A stretch of DNA of 64,000 nucleotides from Pirellulales bacterium (GCA_016931995.1 JAFGDS010000056.1:1-64000); one strand, 5' to 3'; counted from the first letter of the stretch, positions 24,282 through 33,871 are shown. The notes: generated by a model not told the origin, from the sequence alone. A program made the numbers and translations.

Positions 24282-27200
24282 GCAAGCCCTTGGCCCACCG
24301 CGACGATCTGAACCGCCTGCGCGATCGGCTCCGCGCCGAGGCCCAGGCGCAAAGCCAGAATCACCACAAGCGGATCCGCGTCTGCATGGGCGCCAGTTGC
24401 ATCGCCTCGGGCGCCCAACGCGTCAAGGCCGCGATCGAGGCGGAGCTGGTCCAGCGCGGTCTCGGGCGCAACGTTTCCGTGATCGACACGGGCTGCCTGG
24501 GTCCCTGCTCGGCCGGTCCGGTCATCATGGTGGACGAGGTCTTCTATGAAAACGTTCGTCCCGCCGACGCCGTCGAGATCGTCGCCGAGCACGTCGCCAA
24601 GGATCGCGTGGTGGAGCGGCTCACGCACAAGCGCCCCGACGGCCGCGCCATCCCCACGGCCGCCGAAATGGACTTCTTCAAGCGTCAGACGAAGATCGTT
24701 CTGCGCAACTGCGGCCGGATCGATCCACTGCGGATCGAGGACTACATCGCCGTCGACGGATACCAGGCCCTGGCCACGGTCCTGTCGAACAACAACCCAG
24801 ACGCGATCATCGAGACGCTCAAGGCCTCCGGCCTTCGCGGGCGCGGCGGCGCCGGCTTCCCCACGTGGATGAAGTGGAAGTACACCCGCGAGGCACACGG
24901 CGACCTCAAACACGTCGTCTGCAACGCCGACGAGGGCGACCCCGGCGCGTTCATGGACCGCAGCGCGCTCGAGGGCGATCCCCACAGCGTCATCGAGGGC
25001 ATGGCCATCGCCGCGCACACGATCGGCGCGTCGTCGGGCTACATCTACGTTCGGGCGGAGTATCCGCTGGCCGTCGAACGGTTGAAGATCGCCCTGGCGC
25101 AGGCTCGAGAATACGGTCTCCTTGGTAAAAACATCCTCGGCAGCGGATTCGACTTCGAGTTGGAGATCCGGATGGGCTCCGGGGCCTTCGTCTGCGGCGA
25201 GGAGACGGCGCTTCTGACCTCGATCGAGGGCAATCGCGGCGAGCCGCGGCCCCGCCCCCCGTTTCCCGCCCAAAAGGGCCTCTGGGGACGGCCCACCTCG
25301 CTCAACAACGTCGAAACCTACGCCAACGTGCCGGCCATCCTCCTCAACGGCGGCGACTGGTACGCCCAATACGGCACGGCGAAGAGCAAGGGCACGAAGG
25401 TCTTCGCCCTGGCCGGCGCCATCAAAAACTCCGGCCTGGTCGAGGTGCCCATCGGCATGTCGTTGGGCGACTTGATCTACGACATCGGCGGCGGCATCCC
25501 CGACGGCAAACAATTCAAGGCCGCGCAGATCGGCGGTCCCTCGGGCGGGTGCATCCCGCGGCAGCACCTCAACGTGCCGTTGGACTACGAGTCGCTGGCC
25601 GAGCTGGGGGCCATCATGGGCTCCGGCGGCCTGATCGTCATGGACGAGGATAGCTGCATGGTGGACGTTGCCCGCTTCTTCCTCGAATTCGTCCAGGAAG
25701 AATCCTGCGGCAAGTGCGTCCCCTGCCGCGTGGGCACGAAACGGATGCTCGAGATCCTCAATCGCATCTGCGCCGGCCACGGAGAGGAAGAGGACGTCGA
25801 ACGGCTCATCGAACTGGGCGAGATGATCAAGGACTCCTCGCTGTGCGGCCTGGGGCAAACCGCGCCGAACCCCGTGCTCTCGACCATCCGCCACTTCGGC
25901 AACGAATACGTCGAGCACATCCGCGACCGGCGGTGCCGCGCGGGCGTGTGCGCGGCGCTGGTCAACGCGCCCTGCTCCAGCGCCTGCCCAGCCACGGTGG
26001 ACATCCCCGGCTACGTCTCGCTCGTCGGCGAGAAACGCTACGCCGAGGCGCTGCGCCTGCACCGCGAGCGCAATCCGTTCGCCGCGATCTGCTCCCGCGT
26101 GTGCTTCCACACGTGCGAGGAAAAGTGCCGCCGCTCGACGCTGGACGCGCCCGTGTCGATCCGCGCGATCAAGCGGTTCATGGTCGATCAAGAGGTCACC
26201 ATGCAACTGCCCGAAGTCCGCGAAAACGAGCGAAACGCCGCGCGCCGCGTGGCGATCATCGGGGCCGGGCCGGCGGGCCTGTCCTGCGCGTACTTCCTGG
26301 CGCGGCTGGGCTACCGGCCGCGCGTGTACGAGGCCGAGCCACGGCCCGGCGGGATGCTCGTCCAGGCCATCCCCGCCTACCGCCTGCCCCGCGAGGTCGT
26401 CGCCCGCGAGATCCGCATGGTCGAAAACCTTGGCGTCGATATCCTCACCGACATGTCGCTGGGCCGCGATTTCACGCTCCGCTCGCTCCGCGCCGAAGGC
26501 TGCGAGGCCGTGTTCCTGGCCGTCGGCGCGCCGTTGGGCGTGGGGCTCAATATCCCCGGCGCCGAGGCGGAAGGCATCACCGACGCCCTGTCGTTCCTGC
26601 GGATCTACAACCTCCGCGGCTCCGTGCCGGTCGGCAAACACGTGGTGGTGATCGGCGGCGGCAACTCGGCCATCGACGCCGCGCGGTCCGCCGTCCGCCT
26701 GGGCGCCGAAAGCGTCACGGTCGTCTACCGCCGCAGCCGCGAGGTCATGCCCGCCTATAAGGAAGAAATCGAAGAGGCCATGGCCGAGGGCGTCATCCTG
26801 CGGCTCCTGACCGCGCCGGTCGAGGTGCTCACCGAGGGCAAGCGCGTGGTGGGGCTGAAGTGCCAGTCGATGCGGCTGGGCGAGTTCGACGAATCCGGCC
26901 GACGCCGGGCGGAGGAGGTGGGCGACACGTTCGTCCTGCCCACCGACCACATCCTCGTCGCCGTCGGCCAGACGCTCGATCCGCAAAAAATCTGTGACGG
27001 CGAGGCGCTCGAAACCCGAAACAAAACGTTCATCAAAGTCGATCCCGTGACGGGTCAGACCTCGACGAAGTGGATCTTCGGCGGTGGCGACATGGTCACC
27101 GGCCCCTCGAGCGTCGTCGAGGCCGTGGCGGCGGGCGAACGCGCGGCTGCGGGAATCGACGAGTTCTTGACCGGCGAGAATCACGCCTTCTGGCGGGTCG

Positions 27201-27451
27201 AGCGGCCAGTCGATACGTTCTTCGACCCCGACGCCGAGCCTTCCGACGTCGCCCGCGAGAAGCTTACCATGATCCCGGTCGAGCGGCGGCGCAACAATTT
27301 CGACGAGGTGGAACAGCCCTGGCGCGAGGCCGTGGCCGTGCGGCAGGCCCGCCGCTGCCTCCGCTGCGATTACGGCAAGCGCTGCCAGTGCGAGACCCCG
27401 GCGGTCCCGGCCCACGCCGGCAGCATCGCCGACGACGCCGCGTCAATGTAG
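24278..27451 (+). CDS. hydB: HydB (NuoF-like) fused to GltD/NfnB-like NADPH oxidoreductase (set 1)
   Basis: A 1057-residue flavoprotein made of two electron-transfer units. Residues about 30-120 are a thioredoxin-like [2Fe-2S] domain (CMGASC, CLGPCS). About 150-560 is the NuoF core: FMN/NADH motif GLRGRGGAGFPTWMKW, NADEGDPGAFMDR, and the [4Fe-4S] site ESCGKCVPCRVGTKRM with a distal Cys in SSLCGLGQTAPNP. About 570-1020 is a GltD/NfnB unit: Fe-S ligands CSSACP and CSRVCFHTCEEKC, FAD motif GAGPAGLSCAY and NADPH motif GGGNSAIDAARSA. The tail has CLRCDYGKRCQC. Ordinary HydB ends in a two-cluster ferredoxin domain; here the GltD unit takes its place. NuoF-GltD fusions are known from Sporomusa-type transhydrogenases, so coupling NADPH to H2 metabolism is plausible (inference). 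Confidence 0.93.
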   Translation: MSKPLAHRDDLNRLRDRLRAEAQAQSQNHHKRIRVCMGASCIASGAQRVKAAIEAELVQRGLGRNVSVIDTGCLGPCSAGPVIMVDEVFYENVRPADAVEIVAEHVAKDRVVERLTHKRPDGRAIPTAAEMDFFKRQTKIVLRNCGRIDPLRIEDYIAVDGYQALATVLSNNNPDAIIETLKASGLRGRGGAGFPTWMKWKYTREAHGDLKHVVCNADEGDPGAFMDRSALEGDPHSVIEGMAIAAHTIGASSGYIYVRAEYPLAVERLKIALAQAREYGLLGKNILGSGFDFELEIRMGSGAFVCGEETALLTSIEGNRGEPRPRPPFPAQKGLWGRPTSLNNVETYANVPAILLNGGDWYAQYGTAKSKGTKVFALAGAIKNSGLVEVPIGMSLGDLIYDIGGGIPDGKQFKAAQIGGPSGGCIPRQHLNVPLDYESLAELGAIMGSGGLIVMDEDSCMVDVARFFLEFVQEESCGKCVPCRVGTKRMLEILNRICAGHGEEEDVERLIELGEMIKDSSLCGLGQTAPNPVLSTIRHFGNEYVEHIRDRRCRAGVCAALVNAPCSSACPATVDIPGYVSLVGEKRYAEALRLHRERNPFAAICSRVCFHTCEEKCRRSTLDAPVSIRAIKRFMVDQEVTMQLPEVRENERNAARRVAIIGAGPAGLSCAYFLARLGYRPRVYEAEPRPGGMLVQAIPAYRLPREVVAREIRMVENLGVDILTDMSLGRDFTLRSLRAEGCEAVFLAVGAPLGVGLNIPGAEAEGITDALSFLRIYNLRGSVPVGKHVVVIGGGNSAIDAARSAVRLGAESVTVVYRRSREVMPAYKEEIEEAMAEGVILRLLTAPVEVLTEGKRVVGLKCQSMRLGEFDESGRRRAEEVGDTFVLPTDHILVAVGQTLDPQKICDGEALETRNKTFIKVDPVTGQTSTKWIFGGGDMVTGPSSVVEAVAAGERAAAGIDEFLTGENHAFWRVERPVDTFFDPDAEPSDVAREKLTMIPVERRRNNFDEVEQPWREAVAVRQARRCLRCDYGKRCQCETPAVPAHAGSIADDAASM

Positions 27452-27479
27452 ACACGAGAAGGGAAGGACGGGGAGGACG

Positions 27480-27584
27480 CCACAGATGAACACAGATAGA
27501 CACAGATGGAGTGCCGCCACGTCGCGTTCATCCCCCTCGAATCCCCAATTCATCTCATCCGTGCTCATCTGTGTTCATCCGTGG
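27480..27584. repeat. Family D inverted repeat between hydB and hydA (set 1)
   Basis: CCACAGATGAACACAGATAG (27480) with a further ACACAGATG, and the inverse CATCTGTGTTCATCCGTGG (27566-27584). It fills most of the 180-bp gap inside an otherwise tightly packed operon. The same type of repeat occurs at 45810-46156. Confidence 0.88.
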
Positions 27585-27631
27585 TTTTCCATTCCCAATA
27601 GCGCCGACGATTTCGTCCCCGAGGACTTACG

Positions 27632-29404
27632 ATGATCTCGCTTACCGTCAATAACATTCCGGTCCAGGTGCCCGAGGGCACGACGATCCTGCACGCGGCG
27701 GCCCAGGTGGGCATCCACATCCCGACGCTGTGCCACGTCGAGGGCCTCCAGTCGATCGGCGCGTGCCGCGTGTGCGTGGTCGAGGTCGAGGGAATGCAAA
27801 ACCTGGCCGCGGCGTGCTCGATGCCCGTCCGCGAGGGAATGAAGGTCCGCACCAACAGTGCCCGCGCCCGACGCGCCCGGCGAACCGTCGTCGAGCTGCT
27901 CCTTTCCGAGCACAACGGCGAGTGCCAAACGTGCGACCGCAACGACGACTGCGAATTGCAGTCCCTGGCCAGCGAGTTGGGCATCCGATACGTCCACTAC
28001 ACGGGCGAGCGGACCAAGCAGCGGGTGGACATGTCCACGCCCGGCATCGTGCGCAACATGGGCAAGTGCATCAAGTGCCGCCGATGCGTCAGCGTCTGCC
28101 GCGAAGTCCAGCAGGTCGGCGCGCTGTTTCCGCAAAACCGCGGCTTCGAGACGGTGATCGGCCCCGCGTTCAACACGGACTTGCGCGACGTGGCGTGCGT
28201 CCAGTGCGGCCAGTGCGTGGCCGTTTGTCCCGTGGGCGCGCTGACCGAGCGCGACCAGATCGACGAGGTCTGGAAGGCCCTCGACGCCCGCGACAACCAC
28301 GTCATCGTGCAGACCGCCCCGGCCATCCGGGCGGCGCTGGGCGAATGCTTCGGCTGTCCGCCGGGCACGCTGGTGACCGGCAAGATGGTCGCCGCGCTGC
28401 GGCGGCTCGGGTTCGACGCCGTCTTCGACACGAACTTCGCCGCCGACCTGACCATCATGGAGGAGGGCAACGAGCTGCTCTCCCGGCTCCGCCGGGCGCT
28501 GGTGGACAAGGAAGACGTCGCCCTGCCGATGTTCACCAGTTGCTCGCCCGGCTGGATCAAGTTCATGGAGTATTTCCACCCGGACATGCTGCCGAACCTG
28601 TCCACGTGCAAGTCGCCCCAGCAGATGTTCGGCGCGGTGGCCAAGACGTACTACGCCCAGAAGCTCGGCCGACGTCCGCGGGAGATTTTCGTCGTCTCGG
28701 TCATGCCATGCACGGCCAAAAAGTTCGAGTGTCAGCGGCCCGAAATGGACGCCAGCGGAGTGCGCGACGTGGACGTCGTGCTGACCACGCGGGAGCTGGG
28801 TAAGATGATCCGCGCGGCGGGCATCGACTTCGAGGCCCTGCCCAACGAAGAGATGGACGCCCCGCTGGGCCTCTCCACCGGCGCGGCGGACATCTTCGCC
28901 AATACCGGCGGCGTGATGGAGGCCGCCCTGCGGACCGCCTACGAGGTCGTGACCGGCCGCGGGCTACCCATGGAGAAGCTGCACGTCGCCGCCGTGTTTG
29001 GCCTGGAGGGCGTCAAGGAGGCGTCCCTCACGATCGAGAAGACCCTGCCCCACTGGAAGTTTCTCGAAGGCGTCTCGCTCAACGTGGCGGTCGCCCACGG
29101 GCTGGGAAACGCCAACCGCGTGATCGAGGCGATCCGCTCGGGCGAGAAGACCTATCACTTCGTCGAGGTGATGGCCTGCCCCGGCGGCTGCATCGGCGGC
29201 GGCGGCCAGCCCCGCTTCACCACCAACGAAATCCGCATGGCCCGCATCGCCGCCATCTACGCCGAGGACGAAGGCAAGCGGCTGCGCAAGTCGCACGAGA
29301 ACCCGCAGATCCAGGAACTCTACAAGGAATTCCTCGGCGTCCCGCTGGGCGAGCGCTCCCACCACCTGTTGCACACGGAATACACGCCCCGCGACCGCGC
29401 GTGA
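27632..29404 (+). CDS. hydA: [FeFe]-hydrogenase catalytic subunit HydA (set 1)
   Basis: A 590-residue group A catalytic subunit that reduces protons or oxidises H2. In order: a plant-type [2Fe-2S] domain (CHVEGLQSIGACRVC with distal AAC), the His-ligated cluster HNGECQTCDRNDDCELQ, two [4Fe-4S] clusters (CIKCRRCVSVC and CVQCGQCVAVCP), and the H-cluster domain with L1 TSCSPGW, L2 MPCTAKKFE and L3 EVMACPGGCIGGGGQP. The usual proton-relay Cys after the first Cys of L1 (TSCCP in the clostridial enzyme) is Ser here. It forms a trimer with HydB and HydC upstream. Maturation genes hydE, hydF and hydG are not in the window. Confidence 0.95.
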   Translation: MISLTVNNIPVQVPEGTTILHAAAQVGIHIPTLCHVEGLQSIGACRVCVVEVEGMQNLAAACSMPVREGMKVRTNSARARRARRTVVELLLSEHNGECQTCDRNDDCELQSLASELGIRYVHYTGERTKQRVDMSTPGIVRNMGKCIKCRRCVSVCREVQQVGALFPQNRGFETVIGPAFNTDLRDVACVQCGQCVAVCPVGALTERDQIDEVWKALDARDNHVIVQTAPAIRAALGECFGCPPGTLVTGKMVAALRRLGFDAVFDTNFAADLTIMEEGNELLSRLRRALVDKEDVALPMFTSCSPGWIKFMEYFHPDMLPNLSTCKSPQQMFGAVAKTYYAQKLGRRPREIFVVSVMPCTAKKFECQRPEMDASGVRDVDVVLTTRELGKMIRAAGIDFEALPNEEMDAPLGLSTGAADIFANTGGVMEAALRTAYEVVTGRGLPMEKLHVAAVFGLEGVKEASLTIEKTLPHWKFLEGVSLNVAVAHGLGNANRVIEAIRSGEKTYHFVEVMACPGGCIGGGGQPRFTTNEIRMARIAAIYAEDEGKRLRKSHENPQIQELYKEFLGVPLGERSHHLLHTEYTPRDRA

Positions 29405-29448
29405 GCGGTCTGGGCCGCGGTAATCCCGTCCGCGTGCCAACGTGCCCG

Positions 29449-30255
29449 CTACCTTGTCCGCTCGAAGCGGTAGCCAGCCAGGCGGATGACGGCAAGCGAA
29501 GCGAGCATAAGAACGAACATCGGAACGAATAGCCCGAAGAATCGCGCCCATTCGACCTCGTCGCTCCACGGGGCCATGGTTACGGCAACGGGAACGGCAA
29601 GGACCGCGATGCTCCAGCGTATGGTGGCCCTCTGCCGCCCCAGCACGGCCCAAGTCGTCGCCAACGTAAGCAGGGCACTGGCTGACGCAAAAGCCACGCC
29701 CTCGCTCATCCATTCGTTCGTTCGAGAATAATCTAGCGTCCGGGCCAGCACGACCTGCGCGAGGCTCAGGCACACGGCCATGGCGGTCATCCACCCAAAC
29801 AACCGCGCCAGCGAGAATTGAAGCGGCCGTTTCGGGTCATCCGGCGCCGGGGCGGGAACCGACGCGTGCCGCAGCGCGTAGCCCCATCGTCGCAGAAACA
29901 ATAGGCCGGCGAGAACCACGATTGCCTGAAAGAAAAAGAACGTGCTCGCCGCAAGGATCGTGGCGGGTTCCACCCCCAGCCGCATGAAACAGAAGAGCAG
30001 TGCCTCGAACACGACGCCCGCAAACAACCCCGTCCACGGCCACGGGCTTCCAGGGCGCGCCAGGGCAACCAGCACCGCCAACACGCCCGTTTGACCGAAC
30101 GCCAACACTCCCAGAAGCACCACCCGCGGATTGGCCAGCCCGCCGTGAAGGAACCCTGCCTCGGGAAACATTGCCAGCACCACCAGATCGACGGCGACCG
30201 TGGCGAGGACGAGAAGACCGATCAACACCCGTGCGCTCCGCATGGGGCCGATCAT
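29449..30255 (-). CDS. Multi-pass membrane protein of unknown function
   Basis: About 268 residues with seven or eight hydrophobic helices, starting VLIGLLVLATVAVDLVVLAM. In the middle, RPLQFSLARLFGWMTAMAVCL resembles the FSL-R-LL-x-T-x-VA segments that mark many planctomycete membrane proteins of unknown role. No catalytic motif is visible. Possible starts are the ATGs at 30255 and 30243. It lies convergent to hydA of set 1, with only 44 bp between stops, and divergent from the shikimate-dehydrogenase-like gene. I cannot assign a function. Confidence 0.75.
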   Translation of the reverse strand: MIGPMRSARVLIGLLVLATVAVDLVVLAMFPEAGFLHGGLANPRVVLLGVLAFGQTGVLAVLVALARPGSPWPWTGLFAGVVFEALLFCFMRLGVEPATILAASTFFFFQAIVVLAGLLFLRRWGYALRHASVPAPAPDDPKRPLQFSLARLFGWMTAMAVCLSLAQVVLARTLDYSRTNEWMSEGVAFASASALLTLATTWAVLGRQRATIRWSIAVLAVPVAVTMAPWSDEVEWARFFGLFVPMFVLMLASLAVIRLAGYRFERTR

Positions 30256-30429
30256 AGCCGCCGGGGCCCCGCCGGCCAAGGTCGCCGTGGCCTCAAAAAG
30301 GGGGGAAACGTTGCATTCCGCCCGCCCATCGACGAAAATACGAGCCTGTTGGCCGTGTGGGGCGGTGTCCTTCGCGGAAGACCCGGCCGCGCGGCGGCCG
30401 TGGGTGTCCGTTCGGGGAGTCGATCCTTC

Positions 30430-31278
30430 GTGACCAGTTCCTCCTTGCAGCCGATCCTGGCTTGGCTGGGGTATCCCGCCGGCGGCAATCCCACCCAATA
30501 CGTCACCGAAAAGGCCTTCCGCCAGCACGAGCTGGACTGGCGCTATCTGACCGTCGAGGTCCAGCCGGAGGATCTTTGCGACGCGGTGCGCGGCATGAGG
30601 GCCCTCGGTTTTGCCGGCGGAAACGTCGGCTCTCCGCACAAGGAGGCCGTCCTGGCCTTCCTGGACCGCGCGACCGAGACCGCCTCGCTGGTCGGCGCGG
30701 CCAATGTCATCCTCCGCGACGAGGGCGGCCTGGTCGGCGACAACACCGAGGGCCGCGCGGCGGTCGAGGCCATCCGCCAGCGGCTGGACGTGGCCGAAAA
30801 GCGGGTGCTCCTGATCGGCGCCGGCCGCATGGCCCGGGCGATCGCGTGCGAACTGGTCCACGCCGGCGCCGGCCCGATCGCGGTGCTCAACCGCACGGCC
30901 ACCCGCGCCGCCGAGTTGGCCCACCTGATTACCGACCGGCTCCAAGGCGCCGCCGCCTGCGCCGCGTGGGACGAGCCCTTCGCCGGCCTGGGCGAGATCG
31001 ACGTGGTGATCCACGCCACGTCGCTGGCCGAGGGCGACCCGGACGCCGAGGTCCCGCTCGAATGGACCGGCGTCGATCCGCGGACGCTCGTGGTCGATGC
31101 GACGATCGACCCGGCGGCCACGCGCCTGCTGGAAACCGCCGCCGCGCACGGCTGCGCGACGGTCCACGGCGTGGAGATCCTCAGCCGTCAGGCCGCGATG
31201 AACGTCGAGCTTTGGACCGGCGCGGAGCCGGACCTGTCGCTTTTGCAGGAAGCCCTGGAGGAGTTTTTGGAGTTGTAG
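30430..31278 (+). CDS. Shikimate dehydrogenase family protein
   Basis: A 282-residue protein with an AroE N-terminal substrate domain and a Rossmann domain with GAGRMARAIACEL and NRTATRAAELA. The catalytic Lys is present in GSPHKEAVL. The second catalytic residue, Asp in the usual GDNTDG, is Glu here (GDNTEGRAAVE), and the usual Thr-x-Pro before the Lys is Gly-Ser-Pro. The C-terminal GVEILSRQAAMNVELWTG is as in the family. The start is taken as the GTG at 30430; the frame is open further upstream but without homology. It may be true AroE or a paralogue acting on another hydroxy acid such as quinate. Confidence 0.82.
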   Translation: MTSSSLQPILAWLGYPAGGNPTQYVTEKAFRQHELDWRYLTVEVQPEDLCDAVRGMRALGFAGGNVGSPHKEAVLAFLDRATETASLVGAANVILRDEGGLVGDNTEGRAAVEAIRQRLDVAEKRVLLIGAGRMARAIACELVHAGAGPIAVLNRTATRAAELAHLITDRLQGAAACAAWDEPFAGLGEIDVVIHATSLAEGDPDAEVPLEWTGVDPRTLVVDATIDPAATRLLETAAAHGCATVHGVEILSRQAAMNVELWTGAEPDLSLLQEALEEFLEL

Positions 31279-31332
31279 AAATCCAGATGCGTCGCGGCCG
31301 GTGTTGCACGTTGCGAAGTCGCGAGCGGCCGT

Positions 31333-31398
31333 GCGTGCCACTGGCTCCGCCAGTGCCGTGGCGTCTTTGGATTCACGCACTGGCGGAGCCAGTGGCAC
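31333..31398. repeat. Family A REPIN-like doublet
   Basis: Arms 31333-31355 and 31378-31398 with a 22-nt spacer, both carrying the CCACTGGCTCCGCCAGTG core. It lies in the leader of the DUF1080 gene. Confidence 0.9.
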
Positions 31399-31471
31399 TC
31401 GCCGATTTCACCAACTTTCGTTTCCCCACCGCCCCTTCTTCCGTTCCCTTCCTTCCACAGACTCGCTGACC

Positions 31472-33871
31472 ATGACGCACACCCTTCTTCGGGCCGGGGC
31501 CGGGTTCCTGGCCGCCATTCTCTTGATTACGCCGCCGGTTCGCGCCGATGAGCCCCGCGGCGTGAAGCTCATGCGGCCCGATTCGCTCGACGGCTGGGAC
31601 CACGGCGCCCAGATGCCGCGAGGCTGGACGATCTCCGATGGCTGGCTGACCGGAACGCACGAGGCGACGCCCCTGTTGTCCGGGTTCACGGCGGGCGCGT
31701 TCCGGCTGGAGTTCGCCTGGTCGGTCACACCCGGCGGCGCCTGGCGGATCCACCTGCCTGAAGTTCCTCGCGGCGACGGACTGGAGCTGATCCTCGACGA
31801 GAGCCCTCGGTGCGGTCGCTTGTCTGACGGGGGCAAGGTGGTTCAACCCGGCGCTCCGATCGGGCCAGCACGGGACGGCCGGCACACCGCGGTTCTCTCT
31901 CGCGAAGGCAACACGCTGGCCGTCTCGATCGATGGAACGCGGCTCCACGACGTGCCCGTCGACAACACGCGGCGTTTCGGTCTGGAACTCTCGCTGGCAA
32001 CCGGCCGCGGCGCGTTGTGGGACCTTCGCGGGAGCGAGCCGCCGGGCGAACCGCTCTTCAATGGCAAGACCCTGGACGACTGGTGGTGCGACGGCAACCT
32101 GTCCGCCTGGCGCGTCGAGGACGGCCAGATCGTGCTCGAGCCCGGCGGCGGCAACTTCCTTCGCACGAAGAAGGAATACGGGAATTTCACGCTCTCGCTG
32201 GAGTACCAGATCAAACCCGGCAGCAACTCGGGCATCGGCATCCGCACGCCCCGTGCCGGTTGGCCGTCGGGCGACGGCATGGAGATCCAATTCCTCGACG
32301 CCCCGCGCGGACGGTTGCTCGACGAGCACGCCGCACTGGCCATTTACGGCAACGTGCCCGCCCTGGCCCGCGCCGACCGCTCCGGCCAATGGAACCGCGT
32401 CGTCGTCAAGGCCGACGGCTGGATGATCTCCGCCTGGGTCAACGGCGAGCTGGTCCAACAATTCAACACGCTCCATCATCCCGAGTTGAAGCACCGTCAC
32501 CTGCGCGGGTGGATCGGCCCACAAGACCACGGCGCGTGGATCCGGCTCCGCAACCCGCGGATCCTGCCCGCGCCCGACGGGACCGGCCTGGACGCCTGGC
32601 TCGCGCCCAAGCCGCCCACGGCGGCCACGCGGATGATGGACCGGCTGATGAACTCCGAGAGCCTGTCACGGGCCGATGGCGTCCGCTCGGCCGTGGCCGG
32701 CGCGTCGTTCTCGGACCAAGAACCGAAGCGGCGCGTTCTGGCCGATCTCGCGGGCCCCGGCGCGGTTGTCCGGATCGCGCGGGCGAACAACCTGGGCCGG
32801 CTGGCCTTCTTCTTCGACGGCGAGGACGAGCCGCGGATCGAGTGCCGCCCGAGCGATCTGTGGAAGAAGGTCCCACCGCTTACGGAAGACGCCTCGCCGG
32901 TGCTCACGTATCTCCCGTTTGCCAAGTCGCTGCGGATCGAGCTCGATGGCTCGGCGCAAGGCGACTACCGCATGGACTACGTCACGTTTCCGCCGGACCT
33001 TGCCGTCCAGACGTTCACCACGCCCCGTGGCAGTGTTCCCCGCGGCTGGCTGTCCGCGCCGCTGTATCGGCAGCACGTGATCGGCTGGGGCGTCCACCGC
33101 GAGCACGACCCCGCCGCGCGGATCCGGTCCGATCCGAAGACGATTGCCCCCGGCGCGACGGAGACGCTTGCCCGGGTGGACGGCGCGGGCGTGGTCCGCT
33201 GGGTGAAGCTTCGCGCGCCGGCCGCGGCGCTGCGCAACGATGATCTGTGGCTGGCCGCCACCGTGGACGGCGAGACCGAGCCGGCCATCGCCGCCCCCGC
33301 GCGCTACTGGTTCCCCGGCCTTGCCGGCGGCGGCAACTACAACAACTTCGTCCTGGTCCAACGCGACGGCGCGGCCAACCTGCTGGCCATGCCGTTTGGC
33401 GACGGGATCGCAATCTCGGCCACGAACCGCGGACAGGCGCCGATCGACAACGTGGGAATCGACCTCTCCGTCGAGCAGGCGACGGAGGCCAACCGGGCCG
33501 AAATCGCCGCGAGACCGCGGCTGCGGGGCGACTTCCGCCGGGCAAGCGAGGACTCGAACGTGCTCTTCGACTGCCAGGGCCGCGGTCGTTGGGTCGGATT
33601 GGTCCTGGCCGCGCCCGGCGCGAAGCCGACGCCCGGCGTCGCCCGGCTCGTGGTCGATGGCCAACCGGCCGACGGCTGGCCCGCCGCGACACTCGACATG
33701 TTTCTCGGCCGCGAAGGGCGTGGTTGGCGTCGCGCGGCCAGCGGCCGATCGGGCGGTCTGGCGTGGCGCTATCTGCTCCTGGCCCCAGTCGATTTCGCCG
33801 AGTCCCTCCGCCTGGAGACCACGACCGCGACCCTGCCCGATCGGCTGGTATTGTACTATCAGGCCAAATGA
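31472..33871 (+). CDS. Secreted DUF1080 (3-keto-disaccharide hydrolase-like) protein with DUF2961-like C-terminal region
   Basis: A 799-residue protein with a signal peptide (GAGFLAAILLITPPVRADE). After an N-terminal beta-sandwich (about 30-185), residues about 190-365 form a DUF1080 concanavalin-like domain: LFNGKTLDDWWCDG, KEYGNFTLSLEYQIKPGSNSG and GEWN-type SGQWNRVVVKADG. The C-terminal half starts like the N terminus of DUF2961 proteins (LADLAGPGAVVRIARANNLG, YLPFAKSLRIELDG), but the GTGTED motif is absent, so that part is probably non-catalytic. DUF1080 proteins are abundant in planctomycetes and act on glycans. The ATG at 31472 directly precedes the signal peptide. Confidence 0.84.
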   Translation: MTHTLLRAGAGFLAAILLITPPVRADEPRGVKLMRPDSLDGWDHGAQMPRGWTISDGWLTGTHEATPLLSGFTAGAFRLEFAWSVTPGGAWRIHLPEVPRGDGLELILDESPRCGRLSDGGKVVQPGAPIGPARDGRHTAVLSREGNTLAVSIDGTRLHDVPVDNTRRFGLELSLATGRGALWDLRGSEPPGEPLFNGKTLDDWWCDGNLSAWRVEDGQIVLEPGGGNFLRTKKEYGNFTLSLEYQIKPGSNSGIGIRTPRAGWPSGDGMEIQFLDAPRGRLLDEHAALAIYGNVPALARADRSGQWNRVVVKADGWMISAWVNGELVQQFNTLHHPELKHRHLRGWIGPQDHGAWIRLRNPRILPAPDGTGLDAWLAPKPPTAATRMMDRLMNSESLSRADGVRSAVAGASFSDQEPKRRVLADLAGPGAVVRIARANNLGRLAFFFDGEDEPRIECRPSDLWKKVPPLTEDASPVLTYLPFAKSLRIELDGSAQGDYRMDYVTFPPDLAVQTFTTPRGSVPRGWLSAPLYRQHVIGWGVHREHDPAARIRSDPKTIAPGATETLARVDGAGVVRWVKLRAPAAALRNDDLWLAATVDGETEPAIAAPARYWFPGLAGGGNYNNFVLVQRDGAANLLAMPFGDGIAISATNRGQAPIDNVGIDLSVEQATEANRAEIAARPRLRGDFRRASEDSNVLFDCQGRGRWVGLVLAAPGAKPTPGVARLVVDGQPADGWPAATLDMFLGREGRGWRRAASGRSGGLAWRYLLLAPVDFAESLRLETTTATLPDRLVLYYQAK

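Noticed and set aside
24236-27415. 1059-codon open frame on the minus strand
   Set aside because: Antisense to hydB; high GC with GC3 bias keeps the opposite frame open. Its translation has no domain, while the plus strand has complete enzyme motifs.
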